A stretch of DNA of 64,000 nucleotides from Marinomonas communis (GTDB taxonomy: Bacteria; Pseudomonadota; Gammaproteobacteria; Pseudomonadales; Marinomonadaceae), in the NCBI RefSeq assembly GCF_004363305.1, contig NZ_SNZA01000001.1, positions 832,902 to 896,901 of the forward strand. The letters are read 5' to 3'. Both the position numbers and the translations under genes were made by a program. Positions 1 through 8,185 of the stretch are shown here, one piece after another; position 1 is the stretch's first letter, and each line of letters starts with the position of its first letter. The notes beneath the pieces were generated by a model. That model was not told where the DNA came from. It searched no databases and saw only the letters and a program-made list of their open reading frames with translations.

Positions 1-1
1 G

Positions 2-106
2 GTGGTGTACATTATTTTCCGTTTAGTTTTCCAAGTGGTTTTACCCGAAGGCATTGTGCCAGAGCGTGAAATCCTTGCTGCCATTGAACAATTCTGGAGG
101 GGCTAA
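2..106 (+). CDS. tctB: TctB-family small membrane subunit, C-terminal end only
   Basis: Only the last 34 codons lie in the window; the frame enters at base 2 and stops with TAA at 104-106. The visible tail has a hydrophobic stretch (VVYIIFRLVFQVVLPEG) followed by a short polar end, which suits the last membrane segment of TctB, the small subunit of tripartite tricarboxylate transporters. The main support is position: it stops three bases before tctA, and its last codons contain the tctA ribosome binding site. The gene continues to the left of the window. Confidence 0.6.
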   Translation: MVYIIFRLVFQVVLPEGIVPEREILAAIEQFWRG

Positions 107-109
107 TAG

Positions 110-1621
110 ATGGATGCTTTATCTTATTTTGCCATTTCTTGGCTATCGCCAGAGTTATTAGGACTAACAGCTCTTGGTACGTTTTTAGGCATTTATGTAG
201 GCGCTATTCCCGGCCTATCCGTCACCATGGCGGTGTCTATTCTGATTTCATTCACCTTTTCATGGGACGTTAACTACGCTTTATGTTTGATGGTTGGCGT
301 ATTCATGGGGGGTGTTTACGGTGGTTCACGAACGGCTATCTTGCTAAATATTCCTGGCGCACCTTCCGCCATAGCGACTGCATTAGATGGCTACCCGCTG
401 GCGAAAAAAGGTTTAGCAGGTGAAGCCATCGGTCTCTCAACTATCATGTCGGTTGTAGGTGGCTTTGTCGGTATTTTTGTTCTTTCAATCGCAGCGCCCA
501 GTATCAGTGAATTCGCCCTAACTTTCCAACCACGTGATTACATGATGCTGGGGATTCTAGGCATCATGCTGGTCGGTTCGTTGTCTGGCGGCAGCTTGGC
601 AAAAGGTATTTTTGCCGGTGCTTTTGGTCTTCTAATCGGTACGGTTGGCCTTGACCCAATGACCGCTGAAGAACGCTTTACCTTTGGCGTCGTTGAGCTT
701 TGGGATGGTATTAACCCTGTTGCCGTGATGATTGGATTGTTTGGTATTTCAGAAGCATTGCATCAACTGCACCATATGAACAAAGCGGTTGTGAAGCAGA
801 AGATCTCACGCATCATCCCAAAATGGATGGATGTTAAGAAATACCTACCATTGAGTCTGCAGTCTTCATTCATTGGCGTAATCGTCGGCGCTTTACCAGG
901 CACTGGCGGTGACATTGCGGCTTTAATGGCTTATGACCATGCTAAGCGTATTACCAAAAAGCCTGAAGTTGAGTTCGGTAAAGGGGCGAAAGAAGGCCTG
1001 ATCGCTCCGGAGGCCGCCAACAATGCTGCGGTAGGTGGCGCTTATATCCCGATGCTGACACTTGGGATTCCAGGTGATGCAGTAACCGCTGTGTTTATCG
1101 GTGCGTTGTTTATTCATGGATTGAACCCTGGCCCACTATTAATGGTAGAACAGCCTCATATGTTCTGGTTTACCGTGGGCAACCTGACCCTTGCTAACAT
1201 CTTCGTTCTGATTTTCGGTTTAACAGGTATCAAGCTGTTTTCTAAAATCGTCGAATGCCCAAAAGGCATCCTGATCCCATTGATTTTCCTATTGTCAGTG
1301 GTAGGTGCTTACGCCATCAATAACTCTGTAATTGATATTTGGTGGATGCTGGCATTTGGTGTGTTTGGTTACTTCATGCGCCAATATGGCTTCCCTGTTG
1401 GGCCTGTTATTCTTGGTGTGATCCTAAGTAGTTTGACCGATGAAAACTGGCGTCGCGCGATTTTGTCAGAACGCGGCAGTCTAACCGATCTATTTAGCAA
1501 CCTATTGAGCAGCCCTCTATCGACAGTATTGCTGTTCGCTATCGTCTTTATTTTGGTTTCTCAGAGCCCTATTTGGACTCGATGGATTAAACCCAATCTA
1601 CTGCGCTCCAAAACGAACTAG
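110..1621 (+). CDS. tctA: Tripartite tricarboxylate transporter permease TctA
   Basis: Large membrane subunit of a TTT-family secondary transporter, which takes up a carboxylate delivered by a periplasmic TctC protein and is driven by an ion gradient. The 503-residue length is normal for TctA. The N-terminus is hydrophobic with the glycine/proline-rich IPGLSVTMAV stretch, and the conserved central region GALPGTGGDIAALMAYDHAK plus APEAANNAAVGGAYIPM and LGIPGDAVTA are clear. The start ATG has a strong SD (GGAGGGG at 96-102, 7 nt away). No tctC is seen after it, so the binding protein is probably upstream of tctB. Substrate cannot be read from sequence; the neighbouring genes suggest an aromatic or hydroaromatic carboxylate. 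Confidence 0.93.
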   Translation: MDALSYFAISWLSPELLGLTALGTFLGIYVGAIPGLSVTMAVSILISFTFSWDVNYALCLMVGVFMGGVYGGSRTAILLNIPGAPSAIATALDGYPLAKKGLAGEAIGLSTIMSVVGGFVGIFVLSIAAPSISEFALTFQPRDYMMLGILGIMLVGSLSGGSLAKGIFAGAFGLLIGTVGLDPMTAEERFTFGVVELWDGINPVAVMIGLFGISEALHQLHHMNKAVVKQKISRIIPKWMDVKKYLPLSLQSSFIGVIVGALPGTGGDIAALMAYDHAKRITKKPEVEFGKGAKEGLIAPEAANNAAVGGAYIPMLTLGIPGDAVTAVFIGALFIHGLNPGPLLMVEQPHMFWFTVGNLTLANIFVLIFGLTGIKLFSKIVECPKGILIPLIFLLSVVGAYAINNSVIDIWWMLAFGVFGYFMRQYGFPVGPVILGVILSSLTDENWRRAILSERGSLTDLFSNLLSSPLSTVLLFAIVFILVSQSPIWTRWIKPNLLRSKTN

Positions 1622-1637
1622 TTGAGTTCGTGTTTGC

Positions 1638-1665
1638 AATGCCGGCCTAGCGCCGGCATTTTTTT
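1638..1665 (+). terminator. Intrinsic terminator of the tct genes
   Basis: A 9-bp perfect GC-rich stem (1638-1646 with 1652-1660, 5-nt loop) is followed by a run of T, 17 nt after the tctA stop. Confidence 0.9.
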
Positions 1666-1805
1666 ATCTCCCCATCCACACAATTAATACTCAGTTAATC
1701 AGTGCAAAACCAACGCAAATACATAATTTTTAGCGGCTTATGCTTGCACAAATCATCATGCTGAAACAGCTGTTTTTCATTGCCTGACCAGCCAATCAAC
1801 TATAG

Positions 1806-1825
1806 TGTTATAGATATACATAACA
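1806..1825. promoter_or_regulatory. Inverted repeat, possible operator of the VOC/TIM-barrel genes
   Basis: TGTTAT and ATAACA form 6-bp arms separated by 8 bp, centred about 43 bp upstream of the ATG at 1859. Its size and place suit an operator for a dimeric regulator. No regulator gene sits next to it, so the role is inferred from position only. Confidence 0.35.
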
Positions 1826-1858
1826 GCATTATAAAGATGATATTTCGGGGTCGATGAT

Positions 1859-2587
1859 ATGACTGCTCACACTCTTGATGTAAAGCCATCTGTACTCGGT
1901 TTAGAATTTATCGAGATCGTGGCTCAAGATATGGATTACATCCGTTCTTATCTTAATCAGCTTGGATTCACACTGACGTCAAAGCACAGAAGAAAGCAGG
2001 TCTATTTATTTCAACAAGGCCACACCAAGATCATCGTCAATGCATCAGATGACCTCACTGCAGAAGCCTATTTCAACGAGCTCGGAGTTTCGATCTATGC
2101 CATTGCCCTACGCTGTCATCAAGCTGCTGATGTCTACCATAATGCGATCGAATTAGGTGGCTGGGATAAGTCAAATCATTCAGGTCCGATGGAAATCAAC
2201 ATTCCAGGCATAGAAGGTGTGGGAGGAACATCTCTCTACTTCATTGATCAACCTCGGGAAAATTTAAGTGTTTACGATATCGACTTTGTTGAGCTGGATG
2301 AACCTGAAGCCAGTACATCCATGATCGAACGCTTCACAGCGGTCAACTTTACGGTTGAAAAACAGCGCGCCCATGCTTTAACCCTATGGTTACAACGTTT
2401 ACTTGGTCTTGAAGAAAACAAGAACTCAGTCGAACTGTTAGATGGATTCCAAATTCGTTTCACTGAAGATGCAGACAACAGTGAACGTTGTGACTACGTC
2501 AATGTATTAAGTGTGGAGCGTTCTAAGGATAGCCAATCACAGTCACTACCAAGTCTTGAAAACTCTGCGTTTTTGATCGAGGGATAA
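1859..2587 (+). CDS. VOC-fold protein related to the HPPD-like half of QuiC1, likely non-catalytic
   Basis: The N-terminal ~145 residues follow the first VOC domain of 4-hydroxyphenylpyruvate dioxygenase closely: LGLEFIEIVAQD, LGFTLTSKHRRKQVYLFQQG, IIVNA and GPMEINIPGIEGVGGTSLYF. The C-terminal half is short (242 residues in all, versus about 350 in HPPD). Where HPPD carries its first iron-binding His (the IDH motif), this protein reads IDF, so it is probably not an active dioxygenase. In QuiC1-type 3-dehydroshikimate dehydratases such a domain is fused behind a TIM barrel; here it is a separate gene placed before the barrel gene, 3 nt apart. A binding or scaffold role for its neighbour is an inference. 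Weak SD (GGGG at 1847-1850). Confidence 0.72.
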   Translation: MTAHTLDVKPSVLGLEFIEIVAQDMDYIRSYLNQLGFTLTSKHRRKQVYLFQQGHTKIIVNASDDLTAEAYFNELGVSIYAIALRCHQAADVYHNAIELGGWDKSNHSGPMEINIPGIEGVGGTSLYFIDQPRENLSVYDIDFVELDEPEASTSMIERFTAVNFTVEKQRAHALTLWLQRLLGLEENKNSVELLDGFQIRFTEDADNSERCDYVNVLSVERSKDSQSQSLPSLENSAFLIEG

Positions 2588-2590
2588 ACT

Positions 2591-3400
2591 ATGCGCTTGT
2601 CGATCTCTGCGAATCTGTTTAACGGCAACCTTGAGCACATTTTCACCCTATTCACTGAGTACGGCATTACCCATGTCGACTTGACGCATACCGATGTTAA
2701 AGCGGATGCCCGCAGCTTAGAAAACCTTGTTGACTTGTCCAACCGCTACAACATTTCGTTTAACAGTGCATCAGGGCTTAGAGAATACGGTGGAAACACC
2801 AATCATATTCACGAGTACGATACGGAAATGGCACGTACCTATATTCGTGCTTCTAAACGCCTAAACTGTAAAACCTTAGTGGTTACAGCGCCAACGATTC
2901 GATCAAAAGACATTGATCAGAAAAAGATCATCAATGATCTGCGCATATTGGCTAACATGGCGTTACCGTACAATATCAATATCGCTTTAAAAGTCTTGCC
3001 GTGGTCACCATATATTGGAAGCTACGAGTCTGCCCAGGACATCATTGCTGCGGTCAACAGCCCTAACTTTGGCCTTGCCTTAGACACTTTCTTATTTATT
3101 TGTGACGCAGAGAACTTAGACGTACTGGAGACGTTGCCGGTTGATAAGATTTTTATCGTGCAATGCTCTGACCTAGCGGTCACATTAATTGATTCACTAG
3201 AAGAACTGATCGACGCAGATCGCAGCAAGCGCCTATTACCAGGTGATGGCTACTTTCATGATGACATCAAACACATCTGCAACACCTTAACGAGCAAAGG
3301 TTATCACTCTCCTTTCAGTGTATACGCAAATGGAAATAGCTATCACGATATGTCTCACGAAGCGCTATTACAAAGGATTTGTCAGATCTCACTCGCTTAA
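2591..3400 (+). CDS. Sugar phosphate isomerase/epimerase-like TIM barrel (QuiC1/AsbF relative with altered metal site)
   Basis: A 269-residue AP-endonuclease-2/xylose-isomerase-type TIM barrel. Alternating strands are visible (THVDLTH, TLVVTAP, NIALKVLPW, FGLALDTF, KIFIVQCSD, PFSVYANG), and the pattern is that of 3-dehydroshikimate dehydratase barrels. In that family the divalent metal is held by Glu, Asp, Gln/His and Glu on these strands. Here Asp165 and Gln191 remain, but the first Glu is Lys134, the second is Tyr245, and the His of the LDxFH motif is Leu168. The dehydratase activity is therefore doubtful. Good SD (GAGGG at 2579-2583) inside the end of the VOC gene, so the two are probably co-translated. 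Confidence 0.75.
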   Translation: MRLSISANLFNGNLEHIFTLFTEYGITHVDLTHTDVKADARSLENLVDLSNRYNISFNSASGLREYGGNTNHIHEYDTEMARTYIRASKRLNCKTLVVTAPTIRSKDIDQKKIINDLRILANMALPYNINIALKVLPWSPYIGSYESAQDIIAAVNSPNFGLALDTFLFICDAENLDVLETLPVDKIFIVQCSDLAVTLIDSLEELIDADRSKRLLPGDGYFHDDIKHICNTLTSKGYHSPFSVYANGNSYHDMSHEALLQRICQISLA

Positions 3401-3895
3401 GAAAGATGAATTATGGCGACTTTCTCAAAGCTAAGTAGACACACATAATCTATTTCGATTTGACGAGGCAGGTATTAGTTTTTGAGAACGCGTTGAATTT
3501 CATTTTATGAATGAAATTTTATTTTCTGAATAGCGCTATTTTATTATGGATAAAAGATCAGAAAAAAATAGCGCGATAAAACCTTAACCATATGATTTAA
3601 ATATAGTTTTACCCATTTTAAAATTTTCAAAAAGCATACATTCCATTTCGTCATATTAGATGACGCAAAAATTCATTTCTAAATACATTCATTTTCGTTC
3701 ATTTTTGAACCGTTCTAATTCGATAGCAGAGTCGTAGAACACTCCTAAACGTTCTATCGCCAAATTGTGACGGCTAGTTTCAAATTACGAGCTATAGTTT
3801 GAAAGTCCAATGCGATGGTTAAACTCGTTTGAGTGCGTCAATGTATTACAAGAAATATAAAGATGATGGGCCTCGCCCTAACTTGGAGACAATTT
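3401..3895. other. AT-rich 495-bp intergenic region with several inverted repeats, upstream of dctP
   Basis: No convincing gene is present. It contains a 9-bp stem with 5-nt loop (3496-3504 with 3510-3518), a perfect 12-bp palindrome AATAGCGCTATT at 3529-3540 whose left half AATAGCGC recurs at 3567-3574, a 6-bp inverted repeat CGTCAT/ATGACG at 3649-3665, and TAGAAC/GTTCTA arms at 3735-3756. The first may end transcription of the TIM-barrel gene; the others are candidate operators for the TRAP genes. Frames that read upstream from dctP begin at GTG 3833 but have no usable SD. Confidence 0.5.
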
Positions 3896-4906
3896 ATGAA
3901 ATTTGCGAAAAAACTGATGCTAGGTTTAGCAACTGCAGGTATGGCAAGTGTTGCCTCAGCGGCAGATATCACTCTAACGATTGGTCACGTAGACCCTCAA
4001 GAGTGGACTTCTTCTAAAAAAGGCGCGGCAACAGAAGTCTTTAAAAATCTAGTAGAAGCCGAATCAGGCGGTCGCATTGAAGTAAATGTTTATCCTTCTG
4101 GTCAGCTAGGTGGCGAGACGGATCTTGTTCAATCTGCTCAAGAAGGCATGATTAGCATGACAATGGTTTCTGGTGCCTTTGCTAAGGTGTGTAAAGAAGC
4201 CTCTGTTCTTGAGATCCCTTACCTATTCCCATCTGCACCTGTTGCTTGGGAAGTACTGGACGGTGAGTTTGGTAAAGCCTTGTCTGAGCATTGTTTAGAG
4301 CAAACTGGCCTTCGTACACTTGCTTACGGCGAAACAGGCTTCCGTAACTTCACCAACTCTAAACGCCCAGTCGCAGAGCCTGCAGATCTTGAAGGTTTGA
4401 AGATCCGCGTTATGACTCTACCTCTATATGTAGAGATGGTTAAAGCAATGGGGGCTGAGCCAACACCTATCGCATGGCCAGAAGTACCATCTGCATTAAC
4501 AACTGGCGTAGTAGACGGTCAAGAAAACCCAGTGAGTGTTATCGACGCTAACAAATTCTACGAATTCCAAAAATACCTAACCTTAGACGGACACGTTTAC
4601 GGTACTGACTTCTTCTTGATCAACGAAGACATTTACCAGTCATTAGACCAAGCTGACCAAGAAATCGTTGCACGTGCCGCAAAAGTTGCCGGTACACTAG
4701 GTCGCGCCATTCAACAATTTAACTCGGCTAAAGGCTTAAAATCTTTGGCTGAAAACGGCATGGAAATTACAACGCCAACATCAGAGCAATTGGCTAAGTT
4801 CCAAGCGGCTGCTCAACCAGCTGTTATCGAATGGTTGAAAGGTGAAGTTGATTCACAATGGATCGATCACGTTCAAGCGTCTGTAAAAGCTGTTAAATCT
4901 AACTAA
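3896..4906 (+). CDS. dctP: TRAP transporter solute-binding protein DctP
   Basis: Periplasmic binding protein of a TRAP carboxylate transporter, 336 residues. The ATG at 3896 was chosen over an in-frame GTG at 3833 because it has an SD (GGAG at 3885-3888, 7 nt) and starts a clean Sec signal peptide, MKFAKKLMLGLATAGMASVASA, cut before ADITL. DctP family marks include YPSGQLGGETDLVQSAQEG, the LKIRVM-type stretch (GLKIRVMTLPLYVEMVKAMGAEPTPIAW) with the Arg that binds the ligand carboxylate, and GVVDGQENPV. It leads a dctPQM operon. The substrate is not evident; proximity to the QuiC1-like pair makes a shikimate-type acid possible but unproven. Confidence 0.92.
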   Translation: MKFAKKLMLGLATAGMASVASAADITLTIGHVDPQEWTSSKKGAATEVFKNLVEAESGGRIEVNVYPSGQLGGETDLVQSAQEGMISMTMVSGAFAKVCKEASVLEIPYLFPSAPVAWEVLDGEFGKALSEHCLEQTGLRTLAYGETGFRNFTNSKRPVAEPADLEGLKIRVMTLPLYVEMVKAMGAEPTPIAWPEVPSALTTGVVDGQENPVSVIDANKFYEFQKYLTLDGHVYGTDFFLINEDIYQSLDQADQEIVARAAKVAGTLGRAIQQFNSAKGLKSLAENGMEITTPTSEQLAKFQAAAQPAVIEWLKGEVDSQWIDHVQASVKAVKSN

Positions 4907-4929
4907 TTCCATAAACGGACATTAGTATT

Positions 4930-4958
4930 AATAATCGGGGACTATGTCCCCGATTATT
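4930..4958 (+). repeat. Strong intercistronic hairpin between dctP and dctQ
   Basis: A perfect 13-bp stem (4930-4942 with 4946-4958) with a 3-nt TAT loop lies 23 nt after the dctP stop. No T run follows, so it looks like an mRNA-stabilising or partial-attenuation element rather than a full terminator. It would favour high expression of the binding protein over the membrane subunits. An in-frame ATG for dctQ at 4944 falls in its loop, which argues against using that start. Confidence 0.75.
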
Positions 4959-4991
4959 GTATCAACTCAATTGTTATTCCCGGAATCGCCC

Positions 4992-5465
4992 ATGATACTC
5001 CACTACAAACGCATGCTGGCTTTTTTAACAGGTACATCACTGTTTGTTATTTTCGCCGTGGTACTTGTCAGCAGCCTAAGTCGCTACTTACTAAACGCCC
5101 CCATTCAATGGAGCGAGGAAGTGGCCCGATACGCCATGATCTATGGCACCATGTTTGGTACGGTACTTTGTTATCTGCATGGCATTCATATCCGTTTTTC
5201 TTTTCTTGAAGACGCGGTAAAGCCTGCTGCAAAACGCTTCCTACAACTTATTTCAGATGTGGTGGCGCTCGTTTCTGGTGGCGTACTGACTTACTCTGGT
5301 TACATTTTCATGATGAAGCGCGGTGCTATCAATGCGCCGGCCATGGGCATCCAAATGTATTACTTCCAAGCTGCAATGGTTGTTGGTGGTGTCTTACTGG
5401 CTATTGCCGCACTACTTCGCATTGTCGAGTTCTTCACTAACAAACACCAAGAGGAAGGTAAGTAA
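4992..5465 (+). CDS. dctQ: TRAP transporter small permease DctQ
   Basis: Small four-helix membrane subunit of the TRAP transporter, 157 residues from ATG 4992. The family signature is plain: FAVVLVSSLSRYLLNAPIQWSEEVARYAMIYGTMFGTVLCYLHGIHIRF (Asn/Trp/Glu-Glu motif after helix 1). The ATG at 4944 would add 16 residues but starts in the loop of a 13-bp hairpin and has no SD, so 4992 is preferred; its own SD is weak (CGGAA). It lies between dctP and dctM, 2 nt before dctM. Confidence 0.88.
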   Translation: MILHYKRMLAFLTGTSLFVIFAVVLVSSLSRYLLNAPIQWSEEVARYAMIYGTMFGTVLCYLHGIHIRFSFLEDAVKPAAKRFLQLISDVVALVSGGVLTYSGYIFMMKRGAINAPAMGIQMYYFQAAMVVGGVLLAIAALLRIVEFFTNKHQEEGK

Positions 5466-5467
5466 TT

Positions 5468-6736
5468 ATGTTGGGCTTTGGTGTTTTATTGATTCTACTG
5501 GCAATAGGTAGCCCTATTGCATTTGCTATTCTATTGGCTGTGGTTGGCCACGTTTCAACGCTTCCGTTCAATATGAGCCTTGTGGCACAACGTGTATTTG
5601 CGGGGTTAGATTCGTTCTCTATCTTGGCCATTCCATTATTCGTTCTAGCGGGTGAGCTCATGAACGAGAGTGGTATTACCAGCCGCATTATTAATTTTGC
5701 TAACGCACTGGTCGGGCACATGCGAGCAGGTCTTGCGCAAGTGAACATTTGGGCATCGGTCATCTTTGCAGGGTTATCAGGCTCAGCGGTGGCAGACACT
5801 TCCGCACTTGGTCGAGTATTCATCCCGACCATGGAAAAAGAAGGCTACCCACGTTCTTTTGCTGCCGCACTGACGGCTGCCTCATCGGTGATTGGCCCGA
5901 TGATCCCACCCAGCATTCCTGTGATCATTTATGCTTTGATCACTACTGGCGTATCGGTACCTGCACTGTTCTTAGCTGGTGTTGCGCCTGGTTTATTCCT
6001 AGCCTGTGGTTTGTCCATTTACGTTTATTTCTTTGCGGGCCACTACGCAGAACTAAAACCGAAGCAGACCATGAAAGAGCGTATGAAGGCATTCGTTCAA
6101 GCATGGATTCCGCTGTTTATGCCGATCTTCATTGTTGGGTCGATCTTAACGGGTATCGTGACGCCGACTGAAGCAGCAGCTTTTGCCGCGGCCTATGCAT
6201 TGATCGCGGGTATGTTCATTCTTCGTACTTTGAAAATTGTCGACCTACCAGCGATCTTCATCCGTGCGATGCGTGACTCTTCCGTTGTTCTTATCATCAT
6301 GGCAGTCATCGCTGCAGCAAACTGGCTACTAACATTCTCTCGAGTGCCTCAAACAGTGTCTGAGTTGGTGCTTGACTCCGTATCCAGCCCTTGGATGTTC
6401 TTGATCCTAGTGAACGTGATTCTATTGGTGATTGGTTTGTTCCTAGAAGGTATCGCTGCAATGCTAATCCTTCTACCAATTCTTCACCCAATCGCGATGA
6501 CATTAGGCATCGATCCAGTTCACTTTGGTATCGTCGTCATCTTTAACTTGATGATCGGTCTGGTGACACCACCAATGGGTATCTGTTTATTCGTCTCCAA
6601 CTCCATTGCCAACGTTGGTATCGCTGCGATTTCGAGACAAATCATGCCGATGTTCTTAGTCGAGCTAGCAGTACTACTCTTGATAACGTTTGTACCAAGT
6701 ACGGTAACCTTCTTACCTAGGCTATTCGGGTATTGA
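5468..6736 (+). CDS. dctM: TRAP transporter large permease DctM
   Basis: Large subunit of the TRAP transporter, 422 residues with about 12 hydrophobic segments; it carries the sodium and substrate sites that work with DctP and DctQ. Typical motifs are LAIPLFVLAGELMNESGI, WASVIFAGLSGSAVADTSALG, MIPPSIPVIIYA and TPTEAAAFAAAYAL. SD GAGGAAGG (5451-5458) sits 9 nt before the ATG. It is the last gene of the operon and is followed by a clear terminator. Confidence 0.94.
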   Translation: MLGFGVLLILLAIGSPIAFAILLAVVGHVSTLPFNMSLVAQRVFAGLDSFSILAIPLFVLAGELMNESGITSRIINFANALVGHMRAGLAQVNIWASVIFAGLSGSAVADTSALGRVFIPTMEKEGYPRSFAAALTAASSVIGPMIPPSIPVIIYALITTGVSVPALFLAGVAPGLFLACGLSIYVYFFAGHYAELKPKQTMKERMKAFVQAWIPLFMPIFIVGSILTGIVTPTEAAAFAAAYALIAGMFILRTLKIVDLPAIFIRAMRDSSVVLIIMAVIAAANWLLTFSRVPQTVSELVLDSVSSPWMFLILVNVILLVIGLFLEGIAAMLILLPILHPIAMTLGIDPVHFGIVVIFNLMIGLVTPPMGICLFVSNSIANVGIAAISRQIMPMFLVELAVLLLITFVPSTVTFLPRLFGY

Positions 6737-6747
6737 TTACCATCTTT

Positions 6748-6773
6748 AAGGGGGCAACAATGCCCCCTTTTTT
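6748..6773 (+). terminator. Intrinsic terminator of dctPQM
   Basis: A 9-bp stem (6748-6756 with 6761-6769) containing five G:C pairs in a row, a 4-nt loop and a six-T run. Confidence 0.92.
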
Positions 6774-6952
6774 GCATGGCTTACTTAACTTCACAACACA
6801 TCTAAACTTGCCTTTCAGCCTCTTCATATTTGTAAACACTCTCCTAAAATTTTTAACAAAAAGGTACAGCAAAAATTACATATCCGGCCTACCTTTAGAT
6901 ATAACATAAGCAAAAGCTTTTATAATATTTCTATCGTTATTAAGGATATCCA

Positions 6953-8185
6953 ATGAAGCATCGGCTTTGTTCGATCTATGGGTCGATTATTGCGTTAAGT
7001 ACAGGAATGATGTATTCGAAAATAGCCTTGGCTGATGATAGGGTTCAAGTCTCTGGCTTTACTCGTATCGTAGCTGGTTACTTAAATACAGATGATGCTG
7101 AATTTCGAGGATATAAAGACGATATTCAATTCTCACCAAACTCCCTTTTGGGGTTACAAGTAAACGCTCAAGCAAATGAACATATTTCTCTCACTGCGCA
7201 AGGAATACTGCGTGCCGATAGTGATAAAGACTCCGGTCTAGAATGGTTCTACGCGACTTTACAGCCTGAAGATAATCTATCTTTTAAAGTAGGCAAGTTA
7301 AGAACACCATTTTTTATGCACAGTGATGTATTAGATGTTGGCTATGCATATCATTGGATTAGCCCTCCTCCGCAAATGTACAATGCATTTCTATTTCCAA
7401 CATTTGAAGGTGTAAATGCAACTTACGGCCATTTCGGTGAACATTATGATGTATCTTTTGAAGCTTATTTAGGACAACATTCAGGGGATATTGATCTTAA
7501 TAATACTCGTACCCAATACGATGTAGAAGTATTAGGTGGTTTTATCACTGAGGTCAAACGAGAAAACTTAACGTTTAGAGCTTCGATCCACCAAGGGGAC
7601 GTTGACGTCTCTCTGCCTCAACTAGAATCGTTAGCCGCTGCTTTAAAGAACTATTCTATGTTCAATAAAACAGTTGATGCTCTCTCATCTCAAAGCCAAA
7701 TCGATGTCATGCAATTCGGCGTTCGGTATGACAACTTAAATTATTTCACTGCTGCAGAATGGGTGAAAATCAAACCAAATCAAAAAACATTTTTACCCGA
7801 GATTGATACCTATTATCTCACTGGGGGTTATGTATTTGATCCTGTAACCGTTCACGTGACTTATGCAAAAAGCAAACTTCGCTATAGTGATTTTCCATCA
7901 GAGGTCAGTGATACTTTAACTAATCTCCCTACCTCAAGCCCACTTTACCCAGGGTTATCGCAAGCCGCATATGGCTTGAGCACTATTGAGAACTCAAGAA
8001 GTAGTGACAGTTTAAATTCATGGACTATAGGCGCTAGATGGGATGTGAAACCAAGGCTAGCTCTAAAAGCTGACATTACGTTCTTACATGGAAATGATGG
8101 TGAAACAGCGATGTTTGAGTCCATTAAAGATGGATTTGATCGAGAGTCACAACTTTATCAAGTAGCAATGGAGTGGGTATTCTGA
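6953..8185 (+). CDS. Outer-membrane beta-barrel porin-like protein
   Basis: A 410-residue protein with signal peptide (MKHRLCSIYG...SKIALA cut before DDRVQVSGF), then alternating amphipathic strands (VQVSGFTRIVAGYL, HISLTAQGILRAD, LSFKVGKLRTPFF, YDVSFEAYLGQ) and a final strand ending in Phe (LYQVAMEWVF), the usual C-terminal signal for BAM insertion. Similar barrels are often annotated as porins or selective channels; the substrate is unknown. SD AAGGA at 6942-6946; a perfect TATAAT at 6921-6926 could be a -10 box, but no good -35 was found. The stop codon shares one base with the next start, so the three genes to 10745 look co-transcribed. Confidence 0.8.
   Translation: MKHRLCSIYGSIIALSTGMMYSKIALADDRVQVSGFTRIVAGYLNTDDAEFRGYKDDIQFSPNSLLGLQVNAQANEHISLTAQGILRADSDKDSGLEWFYATLQPEDNLSFKVGKLRTPFFMHSDVLDVGYAYHWISPPPQMYNAFLFPTFEGVNATYGHFGEHYDVSFEAYLGQHSGDIDLNNTRTQYDVEVLGGFITEVKRENLTFRASIHQGDVDVSLPQLESLAAALKNYSMFNKTVDALSSQSQIDVMQFGVRYDNLNYFTAAEWVKIKPNQKTFLPEIDTYYLTGGYVFDPVTVHVTYAKSKLRYSDFPSEVSDTLTNLPTSSPLYPGLSQAAYGLSTIENSRSSDSLNSWTIGARWDVKPRLALKADITFLHGNDGETAMFESIKDGFDRESQLYQVAMEWVF

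Noticed and set aside
3833-3895. Upstream GTG start for dctP
   Set aside because: No SD, and the signal peptide starts at the SD-supported ATG 3896.
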